From Bremia lactucae (taxonomy: Eukaryota; Oomycota; Peronosporomycetes; Peronosporales; Peronosporaceae), in NCBI RefSeq assembly GCF_004359215.1, contig NC_090616.1, positions 20,643-84,642 of the forward strand: a stretch of DNA of 64,000 nt. The letters are read 5' to 3'. This document shows, in pieces, positions 1 to 10,100 of the stretch. The notes below the pieces were generated by a model that saw only the letters and a program-made list of their open reading frames with translations, was not told where the DNA came from and searched no databases. The translations under genes and the position numbers were made by a program. Each line of letters opens with the position of its first letter. Positions within the stretch are counted from its first letter, which is position 1.

Positions 1-187
1 CAAAATATTTTGAAATTATTGTAATATTCAAGTTTAGCGGCAATATTGTGAAAACTCACACATTTGTGAAGTTTTCAAAATATTTTTTTACGAAACCGGA
101 AATTCAAGTTACAAAACAATATTTTGAGATTCACAAAATTGTGAAACCTAACAAAATATTTTGAAACTTTACCGGAAATTCAAGTTA
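1..187. repeat. AT-rich tandem repeat, ~76-bp unit
   Basis: The motif ACCGGAAATTCAAGTTA occurs at 95-111 and again at 171-187, a spacing of 76 bp. Both copies are preceded by similar CAAAATATTTT and TTTGTGAA stretches, and a degenerate third copy starts at base 1. The array runs off the left edge, so its full length is unknown. No coding potential is seen. Confidence 0.6.
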
Positions 188-336
188 TGATAATACGCGA
201 ATGTTCCTGAGGACCAAGTCTAAATATAAGATAACATCCTACTGATGAAGCAAGATAGCGAAAGTTAGTCTTACAGGATAATTTCTAGACTAGCTTTAGG
301 ATAGCTTAAGTTTGTGTGGTAGAAACTTAATTATCT

Positions 337-365
337 CCTAAACCCTAAACCCTAAACCCTTAACC
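337..365. repeat. Interstitial telomere-type repeat (CCCTAAA)
   Basis: Just over three perfect CCTAAAC units are followed by a degenerate CTTAACC unit. TTTAGGG/CCCTAAA is the plant-type repeat also used by oomycetes. The run is short and lies inside ordinary sequence, so it is read as interstitial or as a relic of a repaired end. Confidence 0.75.
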
Positions 366-439
366 TTAAACAATCAAAAATCACTCCCAAACATACCGCT
401 AGTTGTGATTACTGCCGTTCTGGCTACATCGAGAGTCCC

Positions 440-785
440 TGATAATAGACATTTTAAAAATCAACGTGGAGAAGAAAGTTGACTTTTCCATAGAGCTCAA
501 AAGACATATTTCCGCAAGATTGGCGTTTGCACCGGAATGGTGGCCATGTTCAGCTTATTGTAACCACGCGCCATCCACCTGGGGCCTTAAACACACAAAA
601 GGACAGGCTGCAGTGAGGTGACTTGCTCTCTCGTACAAGTCCCGCTTTGGCTCGCTTGTCGATTAAGTAATCGATATATTCGACTTGTTCCTTCAACAAC
701 AGCCATTACCTGCTTACAGAATACTTAGTGCCAGGTTTCAAATCAATTTTGTGCCCGATGCACCTTAATATGTTCCGGTATACGA
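440..785 (-). pseudogene. LTR-retrotransposon reverse transcriptase fragment
   Basis: Read on the minus strand, 755-725 encodes HKIDLKPGTKY, the RT entry motif shared with the other Ty3/gypsy copies in this window. It continues through a KEQVEYIDYLIDKRAKAG-like stretch (frameshifted) and a segment resembling VQTPILRK, and ends near 440. It follows the family A gag remnant directly, so the 3' half of gag and the protease have been deleted at about 790-825. Several frameshifts and stops make it non-functional. Confidence 0.6.
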
Positions 786-824
786 CCTACAGAAATGGAC
801 GCCGACAGCGAGCTCACCCCCCCC

Positions 825-1430
825 TCACATATTCTTGCAGGTATCGCTTCGCCTGTCGCGTTCCAAAAAAGTGCACCTAAAGCAACACTTAGTTGATCGA
901 CGGCTGATAAATGGCGCGAATATTTGTCTTAAGATCGCCCATGAAAGGAGCGCCTCTCGGTCCGCCATAAGCGCCGAGGAAGCCCACTCTGAGGCCTTAC
1001 TGCGCAAAGGACATGGCATACGAAATCGTGTCATCCTCGACGCTTTGATCCACGGCTAACAGCCAGTGGACTATCTTGTGCGCTGCAGTTCCATCGAACT
1101 TGAGCGGCTCCATCCGTATGGGCCTTGGCTGATGAGGCCGGGAGGAGAGCGTCTCAACAGTCCTGTTGAGTGCCTCATTCCGAGCCTCCTCACGCCCAAG
1201 CTCCTCCTGAGTTTTAAAAGACGGATTCCGCCGCAGCATGGCTGTGTGCCTCGGACGCGGCCCTTCACTGTCCGAGCAGAAATGCTCTAAACTTCTCAAA
1301 ATCAGCAATTTGTTGCTCAGGATGATTGCTTAAGAGCCTGACCAGGGCTTGCTCGCCAAGTTCCTGCGCCAAGTGCTCTGCAACCTTCCCACAATGTTCA
1401 GAGAGGTGTGGGCAATGAGCCCAATCGATT
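825..1430 (-). pseudogene. Family A retrotransposon gag fragment
   Basis: The minus strand encodes the family A gag signature: a glutamine- and glutamate-rich helical part (TQEELGREEARNEALNRTVE), then HQPRPIR and KFDGTAAHKIVHWLLAVDQ. The same block recurs at 12.5, 52.8 and 63.8 kb. A frameshift near 1000 moves the rest (KASEWASSALMADREALLSW) into another frame, so gag is dead. It lies directly downstream of the minus-oriented LTR at 1494-2022. Confidence 0.75.
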
Positions 1431-1493
1431 GAGGCTCATCTTACTGACACGCTTAGAAAGACGGGTCGTAGGAAGAGCTTTAAGAAGTGCAGG

Positions 1494-2022
1494 TGTCAGC
1501 GGTCGCTTCTATAGCAGCCACGCTCCACTATGCACACACCTTCAAGCACAGTTACAAAGCGGTGTGACCATCTTTTCTCACGTGCAGTGGACGTAGTAAG
1601 TGGATGTGTAAGCGTCTTCACTCGACGACTTAGGTACGTTAGGGCAAGTGTCGTCACGGAAGCGGTTACCCGGCTTCACGTGCGCACTTGTTATCTAGGA
1701 AGAAGTCTTTAGACTATTTATATTTAATCGAATTGAATATAAAAAATTTATTTAATCAATATAAGCTATCTCTGTAAATGTGCACCCCTACATTGCGAGC
1801 GTATAATTCTGAATACCTCGGGTTGTGAATCACGCTAGCCGTCATCCCTTTCAATGTGAATGCATCTATGTGCATCACATACACAAGGGTGGGTCACTTT
1901 GTGCACCACACCCAAGTAGCAGGTCTAAGTACTTAACATCAAGTAATTGATCATACCGTTAAGTACACATAGAATACCTAATGGATGCGTGTTTTAACAT
2001 AGGGCAACTTTATCCCGTTACA
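1494..2022 (-). repeat. Family A LTR (minus orientation)
   Basis: It reads TGTAACGGGATAAAGTTGCC from base 2022 and ends CTGACA at 1494. It aligns along its length with the intact family A LTR at 62872-63425, including the conserved GTGGTGCAC, CACATACACAAGGG and GACGCTAG-like segments. It acts as the 5' LTR of the gag remnant at 825-1430. Confidence 0.75.
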
Positions 2023-2035
2023 TGGCTACTAAGGG

Positions 2036-2390
2036 CTAAAACTAAAGCTTTAGAATAGGGAAAAAGTAAAACAGTTTAAATATAATAAGTTCTTTCAAAA
2101 CGATCTTCTATCTACTGAGTTTGATATATATTTTTAAATAAAATTGTCATGTGCCTCCTTGCGCACCGCCAAATCGTGTCTTGTAACGATTGGCGGGGTT
2201 GATGTAAACTTAAATCAATTAATCAATAGAATTAATGTCTTACCGCGTCAATATTACCAAATTAGTTAGTATTGAAGCTATTAAGTTAAAATTATTAAAA
2301 TACAATAATTTTGTACTTCTTTATTGACTGAAAGGATTTTTTATTCCTCTTACAGGAAATGATATTTATGTAACGGGACACCCCGTTACA
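2036..2390 (-). repeat. Family D/E LTR, partial
   Basis: In minus orientation it starts at 2390 with TGTAACGGGGTGTCCCGTTA, a palindromic LTR tip. It shares CAATACTAACTAATTTGGTA-like and AACCCCGCCAATCGTTAC segments with the LTR at 19024-19485. The distal part is degenerate and abuts the family A LTR. Confidence 0.6.
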
Positions 2391-2400
2391 CTAGCGCTAT

Positions 2401-2716
2401 TGTTCATCACCCTGACCAGAATCTTTGAGCTTCTGGACGTACTAGCGCGAAAGAAATTGCTTCGCTCGTTGTAATACTAAACAACCTAAAGCCAAACTCA
2501 GCTTCAAGTTATACGTCGTGCTTTCTCTACATACAAAGAGATAACTCACGTCGCCTTATAGTGGTCATTTTAAGTCCAGGTGGTCTCGAAAAGTTAATGT
2601 AGCACTGGGAAAATAACTCAACCTACCACACTTGCATCCGTTACCTTGACATCTCCAGTGAATGTAGTCGGAAGTCGCCTTCTTTAGCGTTCTCAAGGGT
2701 CGACGCCACTCCAACA
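2401..2716 (-). repeat. Ty1/copia LTR (316 bp)
   Basis: The minus strand runs from TGTTGGAGTGGCG at 2716 to GTGATGAACA at 2401, giving the TGTT...AACA ends typical of copia LTRs. A purine run (AGGAAGGAG) sits immediately upstream as the polypurine tract, and copia RNase H ends just before it. This makes it the 3' LTR of the element at 2717-3350. Confidence 0.7.
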
Positions 2717-3350
2717 CTCCTTCCTGGGTGTATTCACATCTGGGACATTATCTCGCGCAGCTCGCTTGGCCCCGAAGCCGCAAACGCCTTGGTGAACACG
2801 TCAGCCCGCATCATCCTCGACTCACAATACATCACCTTCAGCACGCCCTTTTTGCTGTAATCCTTTACAGACTTATGTCGCACCGCAATGTGCTTAGCTC
2901 TTCCTGAGCTATTCTTATCGGTGATCTGTTTAATAGACGCTTGGTTGTCGACGTGCAGTATCATTGGTGCTTTTACCTTGATTCTAATTTCATTGAATAG
3001 TTCCCACATGCCCAGTAGCTCACTCTCTACGAGTGGGCCCGCTACAAACTCTGCTTTCATATAGGGCCACACTTGTTTGCTTTTTACAAGTCCACCCCAC
3101 GATTATCCCGTTCATGCACAGCACATCACCTCTAACAAATTTGCGATCCACGCGGTCGCCGCATAATCCCTTCGCTGTATCCTTCAAGTGTTACGCGTCC
3201 GTCGTTGGCTTTACATCATGGCCTTCGTCCAAAACGATACATTTACCGACCCCTATAAATATTTTGCGATCGCTTAGCTCGTCGGCTAGCTCGGCGCACG
3301 GCAATGAGACGTCAGGTCTTGTGCAGCGCGCAAGGCATAAAAGCTTTTGA
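2717..3350 (-). pseudogene. Ty1/copia RNase H remnant
   Basis: The minus strand encodes the copia RNase H tail: a frameshifted GDVLCMNGIIVGWTCKKQTSV segment, then EFVAGPLVESELLGMWELF, the catalytic-region motif HVDNQASIKQI, RAKHIAVRHKSVKD, and the conserved ending MMRADVFTKA. At least one frameshift separates the two parts near 3090. Integrase and most of RT are absent; the sequence breaks into a family B LTR at about 3400. The open frame on the opposite strand here is a shadow. Confidence 0.8.
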
Positions 3351-3404
3351 TTTATGACTGGAGCATTTATATGGTCGGATGTTCTATCGTTCCGTTCTTC
3401 CCTT

Positions 3405-3818
3405 CAGGCATTATAACTAATAGTTTTAACAACTCAGGGAGTCGTACAAGCTATTAAAGCTTTATGAATCCTAGTTCAAGGGATTCAAGGGCTCGTAGAA
3501 CCAAGTGGCAACTAGTGCCCAATAGTATGTACCTTAGAAAGGCTTCTGTCTTTCATAGATCAAATGTGCAAGCCTGAGGAAGGCACTAGACGCTTAAAGA
3601 TTGGATTTATATAATCTTTTAAATGTAATTTTTTTATCCTAGCTAAATTAAATTAGATTTCGGTCATTAGATTTATATCTTGCGGCTGCTACATTTGTTA
3701 CCTATCATAAAATGGAATTTCAGTATTTAACTATTTAGAATAGGATAAAAGGGTACTTTTATCTATAAAGTAAATGTTCCACAACAATATTCCTCAGACC
3801 AATGTGTGCCCCATTACA
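3405..3818 (-). repeat. Family B 3' LTR (copy 1, truncated)
   Basis: In minus orientation it starts TGTAATGGGGCACACATTGG at 3818. It contains the family B landmarks CTTAGAAAGGCTTC-like, GCCACTTGGTTCTACGA and TAGCTTGTACGACTCCCTGA. It loses similarity near 3405, where the copia fragment begins. Confidence 0.75.
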
Positions 3819-4074
3819 CCCTCTCCCATCGGAGTGTTGACACCAAGTGACAATATTCGCTTCATTAACTCTTTGAGGTTGGAACACAAACAGCTACCCG
3901 TTTGGTTGTGTGTCCCATGATCATTAAATGTACAATTAATAGTATATAAAATAAACAAATACCTTCAAATTAAAAAAAGTTTAAAACTTAAAAACTTTCA
4001 TGCATTCGATAAATCTTTTAAATATTTAATTGGTTTATGATTTGTATTTAGTGATAAATATGCAGTCCAAATTA

Positions 4075-4160
4075 ATTACCGGCGCAAACGCCAATCCCGC
4101 GGAAAGATGTTTAGTTGAACTCCATGGAAGAGTCAACTATCTTTTTCGCGTTGGATTTGA
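4075..4160 (+). pseudogene. Short RT fragment fused to antisense ORF
   Basis: These bases encode QTPIPRKDV and NSMEESTIFFALDL, which matches the RT region before the YFDD motif in the other elements and also the fragment at 440-530. It sits on the plus strand, opposite to the surrounding element. It is probably a template-switch or repair insertion. The following opposite-strand ORF is fused to it in frame. Confidence 0.55.
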
Positions 4161-5127
4161 GTCACACACTTTTAGAACCTTCCTCGACGATGGGGGAATG
4201 GTGGACTATTATAGTCACAGTCCATCAGAGGATGAGGAAAAAGAGTGTCGCTCTTACTCGCCACCTCATGAGGATGAACGTCGGCGGGCCCCGAATCCAT
4301 TCCCAGAACGTGATGTCGCTGATGTCTTGACTGCATTGATCAGGATACAGGACCCTGAGTCCAACATTATTACAAATTCGCTCGATGAAGAGTAAGAGCG
4401 GGCAATCCTCATACAGGAACAAGCTCGTCGTCGAGCTGCAGAGATAGCGAAAGCTTAAGCTCACAGTGAATATCGATTCACTCCACTGAGTGTGTAAGAG
4501 CGCAGTCAAAGGGATCTTTGGTCACAGCTTAGCCATCTGGATCTCAGGCCCCACGGCGAGGACGCCGGAGGAGATCGCTGCTCGCGACGCTCTTCATATG
4601 CGATACCTTACGCCAAAAGTAATGACTCAAGTCAGTATCTGACACGTTTGCGTGATCAGGCCCGTGGGGCTTCGATGACCTCAATGAGGGAAATTCCGAT
4701 CGTTTTGCTTCAAACGAATCAAGAAGTGAAATTGTTTCGAAGAATGAAGAAGTAAAAACGAAGTTTCATTTGAGAACTGGGTTCATCGGGCCCGCCGCCT
4801 CCGCAATATCTGAAATAATGGGGAGTCTGCAAATGTGGCTGATGTTCGTTTAGAACGAAAGCTTCGCTTCAATTTCGCCAAGCTTTGGCAAAGAGGCCAG
4901 TTACATTCAGCATGTATGTCAAAAACGCGAGGATAGGCTTAGCCAATATTTCAGTTCTTTGGTCGACCGTGGATCGAAGCCGCACGGAGGCTATATATCA
5001 ATTAATTGCCACTTCTAGTGGTAGGAAGCGTACGGTCAATCTTGCCGAAGAGGTACCTCAAACTTCCAAGCGTTTTCAGGAGAGGGGCACCCCAGCCACT
5101 TCACCTGATACTGGTATTGGCCCTTAA
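4160..5127 (+). CDS. Opposite-strand ORF of family B element, copy 1 (decayed)
   Basis: It runs on the plus strand, opposite to pol of the same element, between integrase and 3' LTR. It encodes TFLDDGGMVDYYSHSPSEDE, an acidic stretch, then ERRRAPNPFPERD, ADVLTAL and DPESNIITN. After a stop at 4393 come EEIAARDALHMRYLTPKVM and YLTRLRDQARGA, and it ends with EEVPQTSKRFQERG and SPDTGI. The same protein, in the same relative place, is encoded by copy 3 at 61305-62440. Its 3' end lies opposite the chromodomain (5221-5036). A stop and frameshifts show this copy is no longer intact. The function is not recognised; no known domain was identified. Confidence 0.6.
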
Positions 5128-6357
5128 GACGAAGTCGCTTAAGAAGTTTCTCCACGTGAAACCGAAGTTTCCCTCTTGTATCAAGCAGCGCTGGAGGGGG
5201 CCAAAAACTCGACGGAAGCATTTAATGCTTTAAAGCACGAGGCGCAACTTTTTTGAGAGAGCCTTGCTCGGGTTGAGGGCTGTTTCGAGGCGGCTCAGAA
5301 CCGTCTTTAGATACTGGAACGTCAGCCACCTCGCTTAGAGGGCCAGCTGGGCTTTCTGGTGAGGATGCAGCAATCTGCGGCACGACCGCCTGTCTCGGCA
5401 CAAGCGCCTTTAAGTCCACGTGGGAAGGGTCCCGACATGGCTTAAGCAAGCCGACGTAGAACGCTGGGTGTGGACGCAGTTTTCTAGGAAGGTTTTGCGT
5501 GTAAGCTAGGCCCTTGTTGGCCACGACCTTGAATGGTTCAATGAAGCGCGGGCGCAGTTTGGTCTTAAAGACCGTTGATACCAAGTAAGTAGGTAATTTC
5601 TTAGCGTTAAATTAAACTCGGTCTCCGACAGCATAAGAATTAGTACAGCTTCTGCCTTTGGCATCTGCTTGTTTTTTTGTTTGTCTTAGCTATCAGCCTT
5701 CGTGTCACGTACATGTCTTAAAACACTAAATTGCGTCGCGATAAACTCGCTAATTTGTTTCCGAATGGTAGTAGGGATGATATCAGCAAGACTATCGGCT
5801 AATTCTCCCCCACCAAGCCTTGTGCCACGTAGTGGTATCGTTAACGAAACGCGTGGGTGGGTGAGACCGTTGACATAGAACGGAGTGTTGCCTGTAGAGG
5901 CGTGGACAGCATTCTTTAACGCAAATTAAACCACTGGGAGCATTGAGCTCCAGCGCTTTGGTATCTGAGCACACACTGCATAAAATGTCTTCAATGACGC
6001 GATTGACACGTTCAGTTTGACCATCGGTCTGCGGATGGTCCGCGGTGGACATGTCCGATCTGGTGCCAAGCACTCGGAAAATCGATTTCCAGAACTTTAC
6101 CCGTTAAACATGGGTATCGATCAGAGACAATTTCCACTGGCAAGCCGTGTTGTCAAAACACGCGATCGATGAACAGCCTTGCTGTACCTTCACCATCAGG
6201 GGTATCCGGCCTAGCCGCTAAGTGACCCTTTTGCCGAATCAGTCGATAAAGACCCCTATGCTGGTGTTACCGCCGAATCTTTCGGTATACCGGAAAAAAT
6301 TCATGCTAATGGACTCCCAACACCCTGTGGGTACGGGCAGACTTGCCAGTGGTGCAG
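5030..6357 (-). pseudogene. Family B integrase and chromodomain (copy 1)
   Basis: On the minus strand, 6357-5780 encodes the integrase core, ending with [20 protein letters not shown]. The segment 5584-5222 is the GPY/F-type module (KLRPRFIEPFKVV, HPAFYVGLLKP). The segment 5200-5036 is a chromodomain (FHVEKLLKRLRLKG, YQVKWLGCPSPENAWKFEVP). The layout places this in the chromovirus clade of Ty3/gypsy, in which the chromodomain guides integration to particular chromatin. Several frameshifts and stops are present. The integrase is cut at 6357, where a B' LTR fragment begins. Confidence 0.8.
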
Positions 6358-6526
6358 CTGGTTCTACGTTTCCTGAATTCCTCGAACTAGGATTTTGTAA
6401 GCTTTAATAGCTTGTACGACTCCCTGAGTTGTAGAAGCCACTAATATCACAGAACTAAGAGACTCTTTGAGTTTATAAGTCTTCCTCTAACTTGAGAAGC
6501 GAGGTAGCTCGGCCACATCTCGGAGC
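6357..6526 (+). repeat. B' LTR, 3' part only
   Basis: It matches the last 170 bp of the full B' LTR at 8059-8529 (GGTTCTACGTTTCCTGAATTC through GCGAGGTAGCTC and the terminal CCACA). The primer-binding region GGAGCACTAGTAGTGAATC follows at once. Confidence 0.7.
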
Positions 6527-7004
6527 ACTAGTAGTGAATCTACGCTTGACCGGAACCCATGGAACTAAGCCTCGTTGAGGAAAGAGAAGAGGCACTACAA
6601 GCTGTGAAACAGCATGAGAACATCCGTAGATATTATATACGGAAGCACGAAACATTTACATCCGGTCTGTCCGCTACAAAATACGCGTAAAGCTCGAAAG
6701 AACACCATACCAGAAATCTGCTACGGTGCGGGAAAATGTCGATACCCAGTAGGTGCGGGGCGCCGTACCAGGGAAGACCTAGGCTCTGCTGAACATTTAG
6801 GAGGTGAGAGTAAACAGGACCTAGCCTCAATCCGTTCGGTGCGTAATGACACGGAGTGTGAGTACAAGCCTGACTTGTTAGTCGCCCAAGCGACTGTGAA
6901 AGGCTTTGATAAGCCATGGTCACTTTTAATTGACTCAGGAGCGTCGTGTAATTATGTTCGACGTCTTTACTTGAGGGAAATCAACAATACGTTGAGGCGC
7001 TTAA
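6527..7004 (+). pseudogene. B' gag zinc-knuckle and protease fragment
   Basis: Most of gag has been deleted: the leader jumps straight to MELSLVEEREEALQAVKQHE near 6559. The gag knuckle that follows should read CCMCGSTKHL as in copy 3, but the first cysteines are tyrosines here. Then come ATVKGFDKPWSLLIDSGASC, the retropepsin active-site DSG, and a break into an inverted LTR at about 7005. Confidence 0.65.
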
Positions 7005-7316
7005 AGTGGCAACTAAGCCCGAGAGTATGTTCCTTAGAAAGGCTTCTAATCAATGCGCAAGCCTTAGGAAGGCACAAGACTCTTTAAGATCAAAAGGGGA
7101 ACTGCGCTTTATATATTCCTTAAATCAAAAGCCTTACCTCAGCTAATTGAAAATAAATTTCGGCCGCCGAATTTATATATGGTGGCGACCATATTTGTTG
7201 CCCATAATAAATGAGATTTTAGTTATTAATTATTCTAGAATAGGATAAAGGGGATTTCACCCACAAAATAAATGTACCACATTAACGGTCCATTAAACGA
7301 TATGTGCTACATTACA
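7005..7316 (-). repeat. B' LTR, inverted fragment
   Basis: The minus strand starts TGTAATGTAGCACATATCG at 7316 and follows the B' LTR (ACATTTATTTTGTGGGT, CCGCCGAATTTATA region). It is fused directly to the protease fragment, giving a head-to-head rearranged element. Confidence 0.7.
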
Positions 7317-7710
7317 TTGTGTATGTTATGCACATAGATGAATTCGCATTGAAAAGGATGGCTAGCGTCGTCCCCAATCCGAGGTATTCGGAATAATACG
7401 CTCTCAATGTAGGGGTGCACATTTACCGAGATGGCATATATTATCGGGTTACAAGGTTTTATTTCTGATTCGATTAGATATGAATCAGTCAGTAAGCTTC
7501 TTCTTTGATAACGAGTGCGCTCGTGGGCCGGGTAACCGCTTCCGTGACGACACTTGTCCTAAGGTACCTAGCTCGTTGAGTGAGGTCTCTTAAGCTCCCA
7601 CCAAGTACCTCACTGTGCGTTAGAGAAGATAATCACACCGTTTTCTCACTGTGCTAGAAGGTGTGTGCATAGTAAAGCGTAGATGCTATATAAGCGCCAG
7701 CCTATAAGCT
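7317..7710 (+). repeat. Family A LTR fragment
   Basis: It carries GTGTATGTTATGCACATAG, TACGCTCTCAATG and GGGTAACCGCTTCCGTGACG, all landmarks of the family A LTR, in plus orientation. Both ends are truncated. Confidence 0.65.
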
Positions 7711-7840
7711 AAAACTTCTTTGCTACTTAGAACCTTCCTCTGCACGTCGTGCACATAAAGCAATTGAGGCACCTCACATTCACTGTAAGCAGTGTAGGTT
7801 GACTAGTACTGTTATCAGTACTAGCAAAAGGTGACCGTCA
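7711..7840 (+). repeat. Family D/E LTR 3' tip fragment
   Basis: It contains CCTTCCTCTGCACG, GGCACCTCACATTCACTG and a hairpin CTAGTACTGTTATCAGTACTAG, matching the 3' end of the LTR at 19024-19485. No internal element follows it. Confidence 0.5.
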
Positions 7841-8058
7841 CATCTAGAGTCGAATCAATCATATTACAGCTCTATTGAAGTAGCAGCTCTTAGTTTGTTA
7901 AACGATGGGCATCGTTCCTGAGTCATCTATCCATCATAAGGTACGACCTTTGAAGCTAATTTTGATCTAAATGTAGGTCATCTTTTGATGTAGAAAACTG
8001 ATACTTGAAATGTCGCAAGAATTTATTTGCAAGTAGCTCATGAAACTATAAATTCCTA
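7841..8058. other. Unassigned AT-rich spacer
   Basis: There is no ORF longer than a few codons and no similarity to the element families recognised here. It lies between an LTR tip and a full B' LTR. Confidence 0.4.
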
Positions 8059-8529
8059 TGTAATGGGGTACACATTGGCTGGAAAACCATTTTTGTGGTA
8101 CATTTATTTTGTGGGTAAAGTCCCCTTTATCCTATTCTAGAATAGCTAATAACTAAAATCCCATTTATTATGGGCAACAAATGTGATCGCCACCATATAT
8201 AAATTCGGCGGCCGAAATTTATTTTCAATTAGCTGAGGCTAGGCTTTTAATTTAAGGAATATATAAAGCGCAGTTCCCCTTTTGATCTTAAAGAGTCTTG
8301 TGCCTTCCTAAGGCTTGCGCATTAATTAGAAGCCTTTCTAAGGAACATACTCTCGGGCTTAGTTGCCACTTGGTTCTACGTTTCCTGAATTCCTCGAACT
8401 GGGATTTTTTAAGCTTTAATAGCTTGTACGACTCCCTGAGTTGTTGAAGCCACCAATCTCATAGAACTAAGAGACTGTTTGAGTCTATAAGTCTTCCTCT
8501 GACTTGAGAAGCGAGGTAGCTCCGCCACA
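8059..8529 (+). repeat. Full-length B' 5' LTR (471 bp)
   Basis: It starts TGTAATGGGGTACACATTGG and ends GTAGCTCCGCCACA. It aligns over its full length with the 465-bp family B LTR at 38843-39307, but with many substitutions. A mutated primer-binding site (CGTAGCACTAGTAGTGAATC from 8533) follows. Confidence 0.8.
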
Positions 8530-8569
8530 TTTCGTAGCACTAGTAGTGAATCTACGCTTAGTCTTAATA

Positions 8570-9560
8570 AGACTAAGCCATACTAAAATAAAAGAGCTTA
8601 TAGAACTATCAGAGGCGCAACGCACAGCGTATGAAAAGCTCAAACTATGTTTGGGCTTGGACGGAAAGAATTTATAATGCCCTAGGACACAGAGGTCCTG
8701 CATGCAAGTCTTGAAGCCTTTATGTGAAATAAATTCTCCCTGATCGGACAGGTTCAGGATCGCCTTGCGGCATCTATGCGAACTCGGTACATGTAGATAC
8801 CCAATTCAGAGCCTAAGGCTCGCCTCTATCAAGACGTTTATGGGAAAAGAGGGATAAACCCTCCTTATTGGATTAAGCAGATGGAGATGTCCATTGACTC
8901 CGCCTTGTTCTTATTAAAACGGCAAAAGGTGGCTATGGCCAATACAAACTCAGAGGTAGGGCCATGGAGTGGGCACTATCATGCAGTACGTCCATAAATG
9001 ACACTTTGCCCTCATAAGATTCGCTGAAACACCAAATGACCGGCATGTTTTACCGCCTGATCAGACTCTTCGCATGCGATCACGGCTCACAGCGACTCGA
9101 CACGGTAAGCGAAGCCTAGGGAACTATGTCCAGAAGCTGAGAGCTCTCATTGCATCTATGCATCAAGACCCGGTGCAAGAAGCAATTGTCGAAGCAATCT
9201 TATAAAAAAATTACAAATCCTAACAGAATTTAAATTATTGGAGGTCTCAATCAGGGCGTTGCCCGGACAGAATTATTTGGATCCCATCCTGGTTCTTTCA
9301 TAGAGGAAGTTGCCATAGCGCTACGCGCTGATTTCGGCTTATGTCTGCTCGTGTTAGCACGCTTGTTTACCGAATAAGCTCTTCGAGCACATGGGTACCG
9401 TCATATAGACCGGAGCCCATGGAACTAAGCCTCGTTGAGGAAAGAGAAGAGGCACTTCAAGCTGTGAAACAGCATGAGAACATCCGTAGATATTATATAC
9501 GGAAGCACGAAACATTTATATTTGGCCTGTCCGCTACGAAATACGCGTAAAGCTCGAAAG
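8570..9560 (+). pseudogene. B' gag (decayed)
   Basis: It aligns with the gag of copies 2 and 3: HASLEAF-like helix coding, then CDHGS-like and LRALIASMHQDPVQE segments, then MELSLVEEREEALQAVKQHE. The start codon position reads ATAAAAGAG where copies 2 and 3 read ATGGAAGAG. The zinc-knuckle cysteines are changed to tyrosines. Frameshifts and stops are numerous, so no gag can be made. Confidence 0.7.
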
Positions 9561-9639
9561 AACACCATACCAGAAATCTAGTACAGTGCGGGATAATGTC
9601 GATACCCAGTAGGTGCGAGGCGCCCTACCAGGGAAGATC

Positions 9640-10100
9640 TAGGCTCTGCTAAACATTTAGGAGGTGGGAGTAAACAGGACCTAGCCTCATCCGTTCGGTG
9701 CGTAATGACACGGGGTGTGAGTACAAGCCTTACTTGTTAGTCGCCCAAGCGACTGTGAAAGGCTTTAATAAGCCATGGTCACTTTTAATTGACTCAGGTT
9801 CAACGGAACTTTAGGAACAGCGACACGAGTCCCAGTCGCTAAGCAAACAGTGATTGTATCACTTTCATGCGCTTTAAGCGCCTCAACGTATTGTTGATTT
9901 CCCTCAAGTAAAAGACGTCGAACATAATTACACGACGCTCCTTAGGGATATAGTTTCTGGACTTTGACAGTATGGACCGCTGTCTCGTCCTTGATTTGGA
10001 TTTGAGATTTGATATTATTCTTTGTATGGCCTGGTTTGAACGTCAATAGTCATGGATCGATTAGAGGTCTTTAATCTTAGGCGCCACGCGCAATGTTCGT
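9640..10100 (+). pseudogene. B' retropepsin with internal inversion
   Basis: The protease coding region reaches the active site LIDSG at 9788-9798. It then continues as the reverse complement of the expected sequence up to about 9941, and returns to normal orientation with GFSGL-like and FDSMDRCLVLDLDLRFD coding. The inverted segment separates the catalytic loop from the flap and the ILGMAW-type region, so the enzyme cannot be made. Confidence 0.65.

Noticed and set aside
337..365. True chromosome end
   Set aside because: Too few units, and unique and AT-rich sequence continues on the left.
3033..3350. 105-codon plus-strand ORF
   Set aside because: It is antisense to the copia RNase H, shows no family resemblance and is not repeated in another copy.
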